64,000 nt of DNA from NCBI GenBank assembly GCA_964528645.1, contig CAZGSR010000011.1, positions 1 to 64,000 of the forward strand, in the 5' to 3' direction. Positions 43,601-51,485 of the stretch are shown piece after piece (the first letter of the stretch is position 1; each line of letters begins with the position of its first letter). Under the pieces are notes generated by a model. It was not told the DNA's origin. It was given only the letters and a program-made list of their open reading frames with translations, and did no database searches. The position numbers were made by a program, and so were the translations under genes. The stretch comes from UBA5734 sp964528645. Its GTDB lineage: Bacteria; Bacillota; Clostridia; Saccharofermentanales; UBA5734.

Positions 43601-44666
43601 CTTGGCGCTGGTAGCCGAATCGACACCGCCGGCCACCGAGCTCGAAATCAGGATCGTTGCAGCATTTTCGGAAGTCTTGGAATGCTCGGGAATCGGTCGT
43701 GAGGACCACTTCTTCCGATTGGGTGGGGATTCACTGAGTGCAGCCAGGCTGGTTGCCATCCTTGGTGATCCGGTGACCTTTGCTGATTTGTACAGTCATC
43801 CAACGGTCCGGGATCTGGCGCAATTCATGCTAAACCAGTGTTCAGACCGCCCGGGCAGCTTGCTGGTACTCCGTCAATCCTGCGCGCTGAAACACTTGGT
43901 CATATTTCCCTATGCCGGTGGAACTGCTGCGACCTGTCTGGCCCTCAGCCAGCAAATCAGCCAGCTGACGGATGACCTGAATGTGATTGCGGTCAATTTG
44001 CCGGAGCAGCGTTTGCCACAACATGCGATGGCCGAGACAATTGCCCATGAACTGAAGCAGGAATTGATGGGTGAACTCTATATTTACAGCCATTGTGCTG
44101 GTTCCAGCCTGGCGATTGAAACCGCTCTGCTGCTGGAAAAGATGGGCCGTCCACCGGTTTCGGTTCTGGTCGGTGCCTCGTTACCGCCTTTTGCGTTCGC
44201 CTCGCACAAATCGATCGTCTCGCCGGTCGCTTTGATCCGGCAGGGTCTCAATCGTTTGCTGGCAAATCCCTGGCGTTACCTGAGCGATTCATCATTGCTG
44301 AAAATCCTCTTGTCAATTGGTCTTCGCACTGGCGACATACAACCGGAGCAACAAGAAAATATGATCCGCTGGTTTCGCCAGGATGCGGCAGAATTTTACG
44401 ACTTTTTCAACCGGAAACAGCACGAAGCTCGGCTGGATCCTGATTGCATGAGGTTGTCAGCGCCCATTCATTGCATCGTTGGCGACCAGGACCCTGTCAC
44501 GATGGGGGCCAAACGACTGTATCAACGCTGGAATCGATTCTCAAACCAGGTGGATTTGACGATTATTCCGCAAGCTGGACATTATTTCCTCAGTGCCCAG
44601 GCCAGCGAACTGAGTCAATGGATTTTGCAGATCATTGACCGTACTGCCGGTGACCGGCATGATTAA
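40662..44666 (+). CDS. Single-module non-ribosomal peptide synthetase, C-A-T-TE, threonine-type pocket
   Basis: The GTG at 40662 (VKTEKEGLV) follows GGAG; the frame is open upstream. The 1334-residue protein has a condensation domain (about 15-440; HHLIADAW at 151), an adenylation domain (about 465-965; YTSGSTGRPKG near 630, YRSGDLGRFF, NSNGKIAREK), a carrier domain with Ser1024 in LGGDSLSA, and a thioesterase. The ten pocket residues by standard alignment read D-F-W-N-I-G-M-V-H-K, the threonine code. The thioesterase nucleophile motif is YSHCAGS, so Cys1145 replaces serine; Asp1275/1277 and His1307 can complete the triad. Cys thioesterases in obafluorin-type enzymes form beta-lactones. The condensation domain at the start suggests acylation of threonine first. 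No MbtH or PPTase is nearby. Confidence 0.9.
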   Translation: MKTEKEGLVPDNEIDRLFCHRQYPLTYPQRGVWYLEKINPDTGIGNLAVTLKFNQVIDYTTANQAVNLLLAQNEGFRTRIRENPDGEVTQYFAPFEPYVMPRFDFSLVDREMLYQWDRTEVRRPFELDHNLYYFAYVKIDSQSSALFMRFHHLIADAWSFVQIGNDLMAFYDRLSDGRGVSEPENPPYRDFIQSEQSYIGSERYHLDKEFWSNQFLTLPTLTTLKTRTSERIGLTAKRRSYALPEKLTSKIRDYCHENRTSIFALFFAAMSIYINRIKDQDDIVIGTPVLNRSNAREKRTIGMFISTVPLRIKIDQHLTFQEFSRKLDASWFSVLKHQKYPYDLLLRDVRESFPDVEKLFDIAISYQNGKINRSQEGLAGNAEVRWHFTEHQTEALYLHINEREGESQILLNYDYLVDLFYAKEIDYIHDHMLRLLWHALDNPQRPISQIHMLSEKERYKVLTLFNQTNAEYPSSQTVTGLFEAQVDRSPHSPAVVIGKKSYTYDVVDQMAERVARELRQAGAKRESIVALFMQPSLTMIVSILGVLKAGAAYLPIDPDYPTERVSYMLENSGARILLQGTRTSSPTGFDGTILDASAIVANALRQKANGLRLPRQNSLIEPSNLLYVIYTSGSTGRPKGVMIEHRNVVRLLFNDRTPFDFGPQDCWTLFHSYCFDFSVWEMYGALLYGGRLVIVPKPVARDTQAFRKLLIDQQVTVLNQTPAAFYNLADQEVQKSGSELSVRMVIFGGDALKPQLLRAFHAKYPHVRLVNMYGITETTVHVTYIDLKDTDLQNGTSNVGRPIPTMRVYILDKNLNPMPIGAPGEIFVSGAGVGRGYLNNPELTAARFMPSPFEPGEKLYRSGDLGRFFPEGDIEYLGRIDHQVKIRGHRIELGEIESAILEHNRIKSARVLTVENGQGNKQLIAYFVPAQPITLHELRAYLTKLLPEYMIPTFFVALDRIPLNSNGKIAREKLPGPDFDLALVAESTPPATELEIRIVAAFSEVLECSGIGREDHFFRLGGDSLSAARLVAILGDPVTFADLYSHPTVRDLAQFMLNQCSDRPGSLLVLRQSCALKHLVIFPYAGGTAATCLALSQQISQLTDDLNVIAVNLPEQRLPQHAMAETIAHELKQELMGELYIYSHCAGSSLAIETALLLEKMGRPPVSVLVGASLPPFAFASHKSIVSPVALIRQGLNRLLANPWRYLSDSSLLKILLSIGLRTGDIQPEQQENMIRWFRQDAAEFYDFFNRKQHEARLDPDCMRLSAPIHCIVGDQDPVTMGAKRLYQRWNRFSNQVDLTIIPQAGHYFLSAQASELSQWILQIIDRTAGDRHD

Positions 44667-46545
44667 ATTACTGCTTAATCCAGATTTTGCACTCGTCCTG
44701 CTTTCGATCGCCTTCGTCGTATTTCTGTCGGTGATTGTCTGGCGGATGAAAAATAAGCAGCTGATCCATCACGTGTTCCTGGGCTTGATGGGCTGTCTGT
44801 TCATCTGGGCCATCGGTGCGATGATCCTGCTGCGCGACAATCTCCTGGGCCATCCGATCCAGATCTGGGCAGTCAATTTCACATATATAGGCTTGATCCT
44901 AACCCCTGTTGCAGCCCTCTATGTAGGTGTGGTTTTTGCCCACAATACGGTCAAACTCAGTCCTTTCCACTTACTGACTCTATCCATACCGTTTCTGTCC
45001 CTGTTCTTGCTCTTTACCAATGAGTATCACCATGTATTCTATAAATTCTATGACTATGCACAGCTGACCTCAGCCAGTGCTCTGGGTTGGTATTTCGTTA
45101 TCCATACTGCCTATTCATACACATGCATTACCATTGGGCTTTCATTTCTGGCGTATTTTTCGATCAAGAATGCCGGTTTTTTCTCCAAGCAGTCTATTTT
45201 TATTCTGACAGGTGTCATACTCTCGTTTGGCTTCAATGCTGCTGTGACCTTCCAAGTCATTCCAGCCAGATTCCACTACACAGTCATTGTTTTATCTTTG
45301 TCTTGCATCTTTTTCTATTTCGCCATATTCAAATATGATTTTCTCAGCATTGTGCCAATCGCACTGCAAAGAGTGGTCGATCATATTTCCGACAGCTTCA
45401 TGGTCTTCGATGCAAATGACAACCTGGTCGATTTTAACAAGACTTTCATTGACACGTTCCAGTCTGAGGCCAACATTACGCGAAAAATCACGATCGACAC
45501 GCTGGCTGATCGAGTCCGAGGCAACCGCTCCATGTTCAATCTGCTGCGGAAATTCAGGGCCGTTGTTAAGCGACGCATGCGCCTGACCCTGGAAGAAACC
45601 CTGGATATCAAAGGCCAGAAGCGCTTCTTTTCGATTGAAGTGACGCCTGTCTATAATCAGGGCCGTTTTATCAGCACCATTATTCTACTCAAAGACATCA
45701 CAGAAATCCGGGAAGCGCTGGACTCACTGCGCCGCAATCATGAAATGCTGATGGAGAAGGAACGACTTGCTTCGCTGGGTCAATTGATTGGCGGCATTGC
45801 CCACAATCTCAAGACTCCTATCATGTCGATCTCGGGTGGCATCGAAGGCCTCAAAGATTTGATTGAGGAGTATGAGGACTCGATTGGAGACAGCAGTGTA
45901 ACGGCTGAAGACCATCATGAGATTGCTCGCGAGATGCTGGCATGGATTGACAAGATCCGGCCACATTGCACTTACATGTCAGATATCATCACAACCGTGA
46001 AAGGACAAGCGGCTCAGTTTAATACATCGGACGAAATGACCTTCACTTTGAATGAACTGATCCATCGCGTAGAGTTGTTGATGAAACACGAACTTAAACG
46101 CTATCACTGTGTGCTCAATATTCACCTCAAGTCCAGTAACATCATCGAATTGAAAGGTGAAATCAACAGCCTGGTCCAGATTTTCGACAACCTGATCATC
46201 AATGCCCTGCAATCCTATGAAGGACGCCAAGGTCAGCTAGACCTGACCATTGAAGAAAATGAGAACCAAATTATATTTATGCTCAAGGATTATGGCAGTG
46301 GAATATCACCCTCAGTCCGTGACAAATTGTTCAGAGAAATGGTGACCACAAAAGGTAAGCTCGGCACTGGCCTTGGACTATATATGTCTCACGCAACCAT
46401 AAAAGGAAAATTTGGTGGTCGGATGTGGTTTGACAGTGAGCCAGGCAAAGGGACTTGTTTCTTTATAGAACTTCCACTGGCCCGTAGTTATCCAATACCC
46501 GCTTTGACAAGTACACAAAGAAATGGGGTGCCCCGTTATGCGTAA
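44659..46545 (+). CDS. 7TM sensor histidine kinase
   Basis: The ATG at 44659 (MIKLLLNPDFALVLLS) overlaps the NRPS stop by 8 bases. Residues about 1-235 form seven or eight membrane helices of the HisKA-7TM type, about 240-350 a PAS domain (HISDSFMVFDANDNLVDFNKTF), then the dimerization helix with phospho-acceptor His382 in GGIAHNLKTPI and the ATPase domain (NLIINALQSYEG N-box, DYGSGIS, GTGLGLYMS). It would sense a signal in or near the membrane and phosphorylate the coupled response regulator. Its tie to the NRPS makes the synthetase product a candidate ligand. Confidence 0.9.
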   Translation: MIKLLLNPDFALVLLSIAFVVFLSVIVWRMKNKQLIHHVFLGLMGCLFIWAIGAMILLRDNLLGHPIQIWAVNFTYIGLILTPVAALYVGVVFAHNTVKLSPFHLLTLSIPFLSLFLLFTNEYHHVFYKFYDYAQLTSASALGWYFVIHTAYSYTCITIGLSFLAYFSIKNAGFFSKQSIFILTGVILSFGFNAAVTFQVIPARFHYTVIVLSLSCIFFYFAIFKYDFLSIVPIALQRVVDHISDSFMVFDANDNLVDFNKTFIDTFQSEANITRKITIDTLADRVRGNRSMFNLLRKFRAVVKRRMRLTLEETLDIKGQKRFFSIEVTPVYNQGRFISTIILLKDITEIREALDSLRRNHEMLMEKERLASLGQLIGGIAHNLKTPIMSISGGIEGLKDLIEEYEDSIGDSSVTAEDHHEIAREMLAWIDKIRPHCTYMSDIITTVKGQAAQFNTSDEMTFTLNELIHRVELLMKHELKRYHCVLNIHLKSSNIIELKGEINSLVQIFDNLIINALQSYEGRQGQLDLTIEENENQIIFMLKDYGSGISPSVRDKLFREMVTTKGKLGTGLGLYMSHATIKGKFGGRMWFDSEPGKGTCFFIELPLARSYPIPALTSTQRNGVPRYA

Positions 46546-48118
46546 GCGCAAACAAAATGAAATGTCAAATTTCCGGATCATTGTCGTGGATGATGAGTTC
46601 GGTATCATCGATTCGCTCTCGGTTGTCCTGAACCGGGGTGGCTATGAGACGGTTGGTGAAACCGATCCTCTGAAAGCAATCGAGCGGATCAAACACGAGC
46701 ATTTTGACTTGCTGATCCTGGACTACCTGATGTTCCCGTTGCATGGCGACGAGGTGGTTGAACAGATCCGGATGTTCAACAAAGAGCTGTACATCTTGCT
46801 CTTGACCGGTCATCGTGATCTGGCGCCGCCGCTGGAAACGATCCGGGCTCTCGATATACAAGGTTATTGCGAAAAGAGCGACAAATTTGACCAGCTGATC
46901 CTCCTGGTCGAGTCCGGCATCAAATCGATCACCATGTTACAGATGATCAAGAAATTCCAGGAAGGACTCAACAAGATCCTCCAGGCGGTGCCCAAGATCT
47001 ACCAGCTCCAGCCACTGGGCAGCATTCTGGAAGACATCTTGTCCGAGCTGCTGCCACTGGTCAACAGTGAACATGCCTTTATTCTGGTGGATGATGTCAC
47101 AGGCCCGAATGCCGATAAGAAAAGCATTTTCAAAGGGATCGGCCGCTATCACCAGGACGTGGATGTGTTTGTTGACATGCTCCAGCCCAGTTTGATGGAA
47201 GAGATCGGTTATGCGCGTCTCAACCAGAAGATCGTCCATTTTGACGAAGGTGTCATTTTGCCGCTGAACAATGAACTGATGCAGTCGATCGGGGTGATCT
47301 ATGTCGAGAGTCTCGATTTTGGAAATTCACAACTGGATGATGGCATCAAACTGCTGGAAATATATGCTGGCCAGGCGGCTTCGTCGCTGAGCAATGCTTT
47401 CCTGCACTCGATGGTCCACATGAAAAACGAGGAGCTGAACCGTACGTATGACCAGCTCAGGAACGGCTACATGGACACAATCGAGGCGCTGCGCCTGGCG
47501 GTCGATGCCAAGGATATCTACACCCGGGGCCATTCCGACCGCGTCTCCTATTTTGCAACCCTGATCGGCAAGGCTATGAACCTGCCGCAGGACCAGATTG
47601 AACTGCTGCGGATCAGTGGTTTTTTCCATGATGTTGGCAAGATTGGGACCGGTGACGATATTCTGGCCAAAACAGACCGCCTGAACGATGCCGAATACGA
47701 GGAAGTGAAGAAGCACCCGCTCAAGGGCGCCCAGATTCTATCGGCTGTCTTCATGTTCAAGCAGGTGGTACCGATCGTCCAGTATCACCACGAGCGGATC
47801 GATGGCATGGGTTATCCTCATGGCCTCAGAGGTGAGCAGATCCCGTTCCTGGCCAGGATCATATCCGTTGTTGATGCTTTCGACGCCATGACATCGGATC
47901 GTCAATATCGCTCGCGCATGGATGTCGAACATGCCAAGAACCAGCTCGTCCAAGGCAGAGGGACCCAGTTCGACAGCCAGGTGGTCGATGTGTTCCTCGG
48001 CTTGCTGGAACGCTATGAAGACATTTTGGCGGACATGGCTGTGTTGAACATCGGCGGCCACGACCCCTACAACCTCACCTTGAGCGCGCCCGTTGCCGAA
48101 CCATTGTCGGCTTCATGA
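46538..48118 (+). CDS. Response regulator with HD-GYP c-di-GMP phosphodiesterase domain
   Basis: Starts MRKRKQNEMSNFRIIVVDDE; the ATG overlaps the kinase stop by 8 bases. The receiver domain (about 9-130) has Asp62 as phosphoacceptor in LLILDYLMFP. A GAF-like or DUF3369-like middle region (about 140-300) is followed by an HD-GYP domain (about 310-500): GHSDRVSYFA, FFHDVGKIG, and HHERIDGMGYPHGLRGEQIP at 417. HD-GYP enzymes linearise cyclic di-GMP. The output is thus a change in second messenger rather than direct DNA binding. A diguanylate cyclase lies at 59450 in the same window. Confidence 0.92.
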   Translation: MRKRKQNEMSNFRIIVVDDEFGIIDSLSVVLNRGGYETVGETDPLKAIERIKHEHFDLLILDYLMFPLHGDEVVEQIRMFNKELYILLLTGHRDLAPPLETIRALDIQGYCEKSDKFDQLILLVESGIKSITMLQMIKKFQEGLNKILQAVPKIYQLQPLGSILEDILSELLPLVNSEHAFILVDDVTGPNADKKSIFKGIGRYHQDVDVFVDMLQPSLMEEIGYARLNQKIVHFDEGVILPLNNELMQSIGVIYVESLDFGNSQLDDGIKLLEIYAGQAASSLSNAFLHSMVHMKNEELNRTYDQLRNGYMDTIEALRLAVDAKDIYTRGHSDRVSYFATLIGKAMNLPQDQIELLRISGFFHDVGKIGTGDDILAKTDRLNDAEYEEVKKHPLKGAQILSAVFMFKQVVPIVQYHHERIDGMGYPHGLRGEQIPFLARIISVVDAFDAMTSDRQYRSRMDVEHAKNQLVQGRGTQFDSQVVDVFLGLLERYEDILADMAVLNIGGHDPYNLTLSAPVAEPLSAS

Positions 48119-48211
48119 ATCGCCAATAACCGGAAAACCTCAACCGCGTAGTGTCATCACCCGCTTCAAGGTTTATAATCGAATTAGACCGAACAAAGCG
48201 AGGCGATGGGT

Positions 48212-49111
48212 ATGTTAACAGACAAGCGACTGAATCAGGCTTATCAGTCAGCCAAAGTCCTGGAGTTTGATGAAACGTCCCGCCTGATCTTCTTTTCCGA
48301 CTGCCATCGAGGCGATAACAGCCTGTCCGATGAGTTTGCCCGCAACCAGGCCATCTACCAGTACGCGATGGCCTACTATTATTACAACGGCTACACCTAT
48401 GTCGAGGCCGGTGACGGCGATGAACTGTGGGAATATGCCCATTTCAAACATATCCGGATTGCCCACAGCGATATTTTCCATACCCTGCAGCACTTCCATG
48501 AAGAAGACCGCATGATCATGCTGTACGGCAACCACAACATGAGTCTTAAGAATAAAGACTATGTCAGGAAAAACCTCCATTACTATTTTGATGAATACAA
48601 TGATGAGGAAACAGTCCTGTTCGAAAATCTGGAGCCCTGTGAGGCTCTGGTTTTGCGTCACCGTGAGACGGGACAAGAAATCCTGACCGTACATGGCCAC
48701 CAGGGTGACCTGATGAATGACCAGCTCTGGGTTGTCTCCATGCTGATGATGCGCTATTTTTGGCGCCTGATGCACATCGTCGGTTTCCAGAATCCCTCCA
48801 GCCCTGCCAAAAATGCCCACAAGCGACATAAGATTGAAAAAATGTACAATCGCTGGATTTCTGCCAACCGGAAAATGCTGATCTGTGGCCATACACACCG
48901 ACCCAAATTCCCCAAAAGCTCCGACCTGCCCTATTTCAATACCGGGTGCTGCATCCACGCCCGGGGCATCACTGGCATCGAGATATTCGAAGGCAAGATC
49001 ATGCTCGTCGAATGGCGGGTCCGCGCCGACAAGGAGGGCAGTCTGCACATCTCGAGGAAAATCATCCGAGGCCCAGAGCCGGTCAGTCGGTATGACAACA
49101 TATGGAAATGA
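48212..49111 (+). CDS. Calcineurin-like metallophosphoesterase
   Basis: The second ATG (48212, MLTDKRLNQ) has GAGGCG at the better distance; 48206 is possible. The 299-residue protein shows the binuclear-metal motifs in order: FFSDCHRGD, GDGDELWE, YGNHNMS, VHGHQGD and ICGHTHRP. GNHN in place of GNHD is a small deviation. The overall form resembles UDP-diacylglucosamine pyrophosphatase-like or UshA-unrelated cytoplasmic enzymes; no signal peptide is seen. The substrate is unknown. It follows the response regulator by 93 bases and may be a separate unit. Confidence 0.85.
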   Translation: MLTDKRLNQAYQSAKVLEFDETSRLIFFSDCHRGDNSLSDEFARNQAIYQYAMAYYYYNGYTYVEAGDGDELWEYAHFKHIRIAHSDIFHTLQHFHEEDRMIMLYGNHNMSLKNKDYVRKNLHYYFDEYNDEETVLFENLEPCEALVLRHRETGQEILTVHGHQGDLMNDQLWVVSMLMMRYFWRLMHIVGFQNPSSPAKNAHKRHKIEKMYNRWISANRKMLICGHTHRPKFPKSSDLPYFNTGCCIHARGITGIEIFEGKIMLVEWRVRADKEGSLHISRKIIRGPEPVSRYDNIWK

Positions 49112-49227
49112 CCTGCTCGCACACGATGTGAGGTTTTCCCCACTGCTGCGTTAACGGGGGTGCGGCTACCAAAATTGCCCGTTCAAAAAATTTCAATTTT
49201 ATTCATGGTTAAAGGCCGTCAATTTGC

Positions 49228-49256
49228 TTGCTTGTCTGGCGGACGGCCGTTATAAT
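49228..49256 (+). promoter_or_regulatory. Promoter of the decarboxylase operon
   Basis: TTGCTT (49228-49233) and TATAAT (49251-49256) are 17 bases apart, a good sigma-A promoter, 82 bases before oadA. GGCCGTC and GACGGCC arms (49214-49248) overlap the spacer and could be an operator. The rest of 49112-49338 holds no gene. Confidence 0.6.
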
Positions 49257-49338
49257 TTTGTTGAATATGCTTAACTTTCGCGAAAGGTTCACTGCGATTG
49301 GAGCATAACAAAGCTTGCCCGACATAAGGAGGTTTCCA

Positions 49339-50715
49339 ATGCAGATCAAATTCACAGAAACTGTCCTGCGCGATGCCAACCAGTCGCTGGTGGCGACCCG
49401 CATGCCGCAGAAAGATTTCATTGACATCCTGGACACCATCAACCAGGCTGGCTACTACTCAGTCGAGTGCTGGGGCGGCGCGACGTTTGACTCCTGCCTG
49501 CGTTTCCTGGACGAAGATCCATGGGAGCGCCTGCGCCTGATCAAAAAACACATTCCCAACTCCAAGCTCCAGATGCTGCTTAGGGGCCAGAACATCCTCG
49601 GCTACCGTCATTACCCGGATGAGGTGGTCCGACTTTTCGTCCGTCACTCGATCCAGAATGGCATCGACATCCTGCGCATTTTCGACGCTTTGAATGACTT
49701 CCGTAACATCGAGGTCGCGGTTGACGAGACTCTGAAGTGCGGCGGCCACGCCCAGGGCACGATCTGCTACACGATCAGCCCGATCCACAACCTCGAGTCG
49801 TATATCCGGATGGGCAAGGAGCTCGAGCAGATGGGCGTCCACTCGATCTGTATCAAGGACATGGCCGGGATCATGAGCCCGCAGGAGGCCTTTGACCTCG
49901 TCTCGGCTCTCAAGGCCAACGTCAGCCTGCCGATCGTCGTCCACACCCATTCGACCACTGGTCTCGGCCCGATGACCTATATGAAAGCTGTCGAAGCCGG
50001 TGCCGACTGCATCGACTGCGCCATCTCCTCATTCTCCGGCGGCACCTCGCAACCCGCCACAGAGTCCCTGAACTATGCTCTGAAGCAGATGGGCTACGAG
50101 TCCGGGCTCAAAGAGGACGTGCTCAAGCAGATCAACGATTTCTTCAAGCCAGTCAAAGACAAATACGTCGCCTCCGGCCTGCTCGATCCCTATGTCCTGA
50201 GCACCGACACCGACGCCCTGACCTACCAGATCCCGGGCGGCATGCTGTCCAATCTCGTCTCCCAGCTCAAGCAGCAGAACGCGATCGACCGCCTGCCCGA
50301 GGTGCTCGCTGAGACCCCGCGCGTCCGGGCCGATCTCGGCTACCCGCCCCTGGTCACTCCGATGAGCCAGATGGTCGGTGTCCAGGCCGCGACCAATGTC
50401 CTGGTCGGCGAACGCTACAAGAACATCTCCAAGGAAGTCAAAGCCTACATCCGGGGCGAATATGGCACCCCACCCGGCACGGTCGATCCGGACCTGATCC
50501 AGAAGGTCCTCGGCGACGAGCAGCCGATCACCGGTCGCTACGCCGAGACACTGGCACCGGAATTCGAGGCCGCCAAGGCCAAGCTGGCTGGCATCGCCGA
50601 GAGTGACGAGGATGTCCTCAGCTACCTGGCCTTCCCGCAGATCGCCGAGAAGTTCTTTGCCAACCGGGCCGAGAAGAAGATCAATCGGGTCTCCTACTCG
50701 ATCCGCCAGGTCTGA
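49339..50715 (+). CDS. oadA: Na+-pumping decarboxylase carboxyltransferase subunit (OadA-like)
   Basis: The 458-residue protein has the carboxyltransferase TIM barrel: TETVLRDANQSL (metal Asp), RGQNILGYRHYPDEVV, the catalytic lysine in SICIKDMAGI and metal histidines in VVHTHSTTGLG. It ends after the PycB-type helical domain (VSYSIRQV) with no biotin domain, which is a separate gene here. It moves carboxylate from oxaloacetate (or a similar oxoacid or acyl-CoA) to biotin. AAGGAGG precedes the ATG. Confidence 0.93.
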   Translation: MQIKFTETVLRDANQSLVATRMPQKDFIDILDTINQAGYYSVECWGGATFDSCLRFLDEDPWERLRLIKKHIPNSKLQMLLRGQNILGYRHYPDEVVRLFVRHSIQNGIDILRIFDALNDFRNIEVAVDETLKCGGHAQGTICYTISPIHNLESYIRMGKELEQMGVHSICIKDMAGIMSPQEAFDLVSALKANVSLPIVVHTHSTTGLGPMTYMKAVEAGADCIDCAISSFSGGTSQPATESLNYALKQMGYESGLKEDVLKQINDFFKPVKDKYVASGLLDPYVLSTDTDALTYQIPGGMLSNLVSQLKQQNAIDRLPEVLAETPRVRADLGYPPLVTPMSQMVGVQAATNVLVGERYKNISKEVKAYIRGEYGTPPGTVDPDLIQKVLGDEQPITGRYAETLAPEFEAAKAKLAGIAESDEDVLSYLAFPQIAEKFFANRAEKKINRVSYSIRQV

Positions 50716-50728
50716 CAGGGGGAAACAC

Positions 50729-51058
50729 ATGGATATCATCAACAGCCTGTTCACCAGTGTATTTGGCATCAGTGTCGTGTTTGCGGTACTGATCGCCCTG
50801 ATTTTACTGATTTACGGGCAGTCATTGGTCATGAAAAAAATGCACAGGGAGAAACCTGCCGAGGTTGTGGTAGAAACAGACAAACCCGCTCCGGTTGCAG
50901 CTACGACTGCATCAGCTGCCAGTACCACCGTTCCGGGCAAGCTTGAGCTCGTCGGGATCGATGAAAAGACCGCTGCCATGGTCATGGCGATTGTTTGTGA
51001 CGAGAGCGGGATTCCTGTCAACGAACTGATTTTCAAATCCATCCGTGAAATTGCCTGA
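50729..51058 (+). CDS. oadG: OadG-family small membrane subunit
   Basis: The 109-residue protein has one N-terminal membrane helix (SVFGISVVFAVLIALILLIYG), an Ala/Thr-rich linker and a small C-terminal domain (MVMAIVCDESGIPVNEL). Gamma subunits of these decarboxylases anchor the carboxyltransferase to the membrane pump. GGGGGAAA precedes the ATG, 13 bases after oadA. Confidence 0.85.
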   Translation: MDIINSLFTSVFGISVVFAVLIALILLIYGQSLVMKKMHREKPAEVVVETDKPAPVAATTASAASTTVPGKLELVGIDEKTAAMVMAIVCDESGIPVNELIFKSIREIA

Positions 51059-51082
51059 GTGACTGGGCTGAGGAGACAACAC

Positions 51083-51472
51083 ATGAAGTATCAAGTGACG
51101 ATCAATAACAAGACCTATGAAGTCGAAGTCGAACGCGGCGAAGCCAATCTGCTCGCCACCTATGAGGCTGTTGCACCAGTCGCGTCGGTGGCTGCTGCTG
51201 CCCCCACTCCAGTGGCAGCTGCCTCCGCTCCGGCGGCACCGCATGTCCAGGCCGTGGCCGGCGAGGCCCTGACCGCCCCGATGCCGGGCACCATCATCAG
51301 TGTCCTGAAAAAAGTCGGCGACAAAGTCGCTGAGGGCGAAGTCGTCTGCATCCTCGAGGCGATGAAAATGGAAAACGAAGTGGTGGCGGCGATCGCCGGC
51401 ACTGTCGGCCAAGTCCTTGTCGCCAAGGGCTCCGTGGTCAAGACCGGCGATCCGCTGGTCATGATCCATTGA
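51083..51472 (+). CDS. Biotin carboxyl carrier subunit
   Basis: The 129-residue protein has an N-terminal beta segment (MKYQVTINNKTYEVEVE), a flexible Ala/Pro linker and a biotinyl domain with the biotinylated lysine in EAMKMENEV. It shuttles carboxybiotin between OadA and OadB. AGGAG precedes the ATG. A free-standing carrier is typical of methylmalonyl-CoA decarboxylase (MmdC) as well as some oxaloacetate decarboxylases. Confidence 0.92.
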   Translation: MKYQVTINNKTYEVEVERGEANLLATYEAVAPVASVAAAAPTPVAAASAPAAPHVQAVAGEALTAPMPGTIISVLKKVGDKVAEGEVVCILEAMKMENEVVAAIAGTVGQVLVAKGSVVKTGDPLVMIH

Positions 51473-51485
51473 TGGAGGACGCCAG

